Assembly (NCBI RefSeq): GCF_900188165.1
Contig: NZ_FZOS01000001.1
Span: forward strand, 434,001 to 498,000
Direction of reading: 5' to 3'
Source of the DNA: Edaphosphingomonas laterariae
Lineage (GTDB): Bacteria; Pseudomonadota; Alphaproteobacteria; Sphingomonadales; Sphingomonadaceae
Length of the DNA stretch: 64,000 nt
Shown: positions 62,889 to 64,000 of the stretch, piece after piece
Position numbering within the stretch: the first letter of the stretch is position 1
How the letters are laid out: the number at the start of each line of letters is the position of its first letter
Program-made: the position numbers and the translations under genes
Notes under the pieces: generated by a model
The model's input: the letters and a program-made list of their open reading frames with translations, nothing else
The model's database searches: none
Told to the model about the DNA's origin: nothing

Positions 62889-63110
62889 TCAGATGATCCC
62901 GCCGCCCAGGAACAGGCGCAGGCAACCGACCCCGATCACCACCAGATTGAGCGTCTGCCCCTCCTTCGATCGCGAGATCAGGCCGATGATCAGGCCGACG
63001 ATCGCAAAGGGCAGGATCAGCCAGTTGGCCCAGCCCAAAAAGGGGATGAAGGCGAATATCGCGAACATTGCCGCGATGGCACCGATGATCAGCGAAATAA
63101 GGTTCAGCAT
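62889..63110 (-). CDS. Small membrane protein, unknown
   Basis: A 73-aa protein from the ATG at 63110. Two hydrophobic helices (LISLIIGAIAAMFAIFAFIPFLG and WLILPFAIVGLIIGLIS), a short polar loop (RSKEGQTLN), and a third hydrophobic stretch at the end. No family recognised. A longer in-frame stretch exists upstream but overlaps the divergent lipoprotein gene. Confidence 0.65.
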   Translation of the reverse strand: MLNLISLIIGAIAAMFAIFAFIPFLGWANWLILPFAIVGLIIGLISRSKEGQTLNLVVIGVGCLRLFLGGGII

Positions 63111-63216
63111 GGCCGCAGGATCGCCGCAAGCGCGCGCCGACGCAAGCGAAAACTGTATTGCCCGCATAACACACATGCAGTAGATGGACGGAAATCCGAA
63201 CCGGGAGTTCGTCACA

Positions 63217-63711
63217 ATGCGCCGTCCCCTGATCCTGCTTGCCCTGCCGCTGCTTGCGCTGGCCGCCTGCGAAATGAAGGTCGGCAAGGGCGACGAAGCC
63301 GCCGAAACCGGCGCCAACGCCAGCGTGCCGGCCGAAAAGGGCCATGTCTCGCTGGAGATTCCGGGCTTCACCGGCAAGCTCGATATCCCGGCCTTCGATC
63401 CGGGCGACGACGACATGGATATCGACGGCATCCGCCTCTACCCCGGCTCACGCGTGAGCAGCGTCGACATCAAGGCCGGCAAGGGCGACAAGGACACCGT
63501 TCGCCTCGGCTATTCCAGCCCCGACGCACCCGACAAGCTGCAGGCCTATTATGAAGCCGCCGCGAAGGAAAAAGGCTTCACCGTCGCCCCCGCCGTCAAG
63601 CAGGGCAGCGGCACGCTGCTCCACCTCACCAGCGCCAAGGGCAAGTCGATCGAAATCTCGATCGAACAGCAAGCCACCGGCAGCCAGGGCGCGCTGACGA
63701 TCGTGGATTGA
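63217..63711 (+). CDS. Putative lipoprotein
   Basis: A 164-aa protein from the ATG at 63217 (an ATG at 63184 is also in frame). LILLALPLLALAACEMK is a lipoprotein signal with Cys at about residue 17. The mature part is acidic with a Gly/Asp linker and an alpha/beta segment (PDKLQAYYEAAAKEKGFTV, then GKSIEISIEQQ). No family name is certain; similar sphingomonad proteins are annotated only as lipoproteins or hypothetical. Likely anchored in the periplasm. Confidence 0.75.
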   Translation: MRRPLILLALPLLALAACEMKVGKGDEAAETGANASVPAEKGHVSLEIPGFTGKLDIPAFDPGDDDMDIDGIRLYPGSRVSSVDIKAGKGDKDTVRLGYSSPDAPDKLQAYYEAAAKEKGFTVAPAVKQGSGTLLHLTSAKGKSIEISIEQQATGSQGALTIVD

Positions 63712-63881
63712 GGCGGCTTCGAGACAGGTGGCATTGCCCACCGCCCCAGAAATCGGGCCACACCAATATCAGCAAGCGGTGCAGCCAAATTCGGGTGGCC
63801 GTTGTCGATGTTTTCTGCCTGAATCCTGACTGTCGGGACACGCCGACCTAGCGGACGTTCCCTACACTTTGCTCAACAATT

Positions 63882-64000
63882 ATGCGTTTTTTCAGTTTTG
63901 TCAGAGACACAAGCTCGATGTTCGTGCTCGCGGCCCTGTTCCTGCTGATATGTCTCGGGTTGCCTTTTTTGCGGGGCGTCCTCTGGTTCATTCGTACGCT
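63882..64000 (+). CDS. Possible membrane protein, 3' end beyond window
   Basis: An open frame from the ATG at 63882 reads MRFFSFVRDTSSMFVLAALF and continues with a hydrophobic helix (LLICLGLPFLRGVLWFI) to the window edge. It is AT-richer than the surrounding genes and has no clear ribosome site. The preceding 170 bp (63712-63881) show no gene. Confidence 0.4.
   Translation, partial: MRFFSFVRDTSSMFVLAALFLLICLGLPFLRGVLWFIRT

Noticed and set aside
1-64000. tRNA, rRNA, CRISPR, integrase or insertion sequence
   Set aside because: None seen on reading both strands; no regularly spaced repeats or transposase frames.

Overview
The window is high-GC DNA (mid-60s percent) with dense, mostly operonic genes. 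Its content points to an alphaproteobacterium of the sphingomonad group: a TonB-dependent receptor beside plant-glycan hydrolases, COQ4-family and DUF1674 proteins, an EF-G-like GTPase, HtpX and RarD in a typical arrangement, and frequent TTG/GTG starts. No rRNA, tRNA, CRISPR array, integrase or insertion sequence was seen.

Layout. 1-1.5 kb: end of a valine/acyl-CoA catabolic operon (enoyl-CoA hydratase, 3-hydroxyisobutyrate dehydrogenase). 1.5-9.1 kb: exported proteins (CAP domain, two unknown), an old-yellow-enzyme gene coupled to a small gene, and a COQ4-like plus D-aminoacylase-like operon with a divergent XRE regulator. 9.1-10.3 kb: TetA-like MFS pump. 10.4-21.5 kb: two giant genes (2250 and 1434 aa) of unrecognised family, 16 bp apart and filling 11 kb. 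This is the best candidate here for an undescribed system. 21.7-24.3 kb: Rieske oxygenase and SnoaL-like pair with a divergent LysR regulator. 24.3-26.4 kb: EF-G-like GTPase. 26.6-31.2 kb: a compact napEFDABC operon for periplasmic nitrate reduction.

31.2-50.5 kb is an arabinan/L-arabinose utilisation locus. Polymer or oligosaccharide would be taken up by a TonB receptor and cut by two GH43 enzymes, a GH51 arabinofuranosidase and an MGH1-like hydrolase. An FucP-type symporter and a mutarotase supply the sugar. L-arabinose would then be oxidised without phosphorylation: 1-dehydrogenase, lactonase, IlvD/Edd-type dehydratase, an AraD1/GguC-type (FAH fold) second dehydratase, and 2,5-dioxovalerate dehydrogenase to 2-oxoglutarate. 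A FadR/GntR regulator sits in the middle. Three promoters of the locus share a FadR-like operator candidate with the core GTCGGA(G/C)T.

50.6-64 kb is housekeeping and mixed content: two DUF1801 proteins, an acyl-CoA carboxyltransferase, an exported methyltransferase-like protein with a His-rich N-terminus, a D-2-hydroxyacid dehydrogenase, an M20 peptidase, a DUF815 ATPase, a GIY-YIG gene broken by one stop codon and flanked by inverted copies of a palindromic repeat, an RsmB-type RNA methyltransferase, HtpX, DUF1674, ExbD, RarD, a lipoprotein, and a gene running off the right edge.
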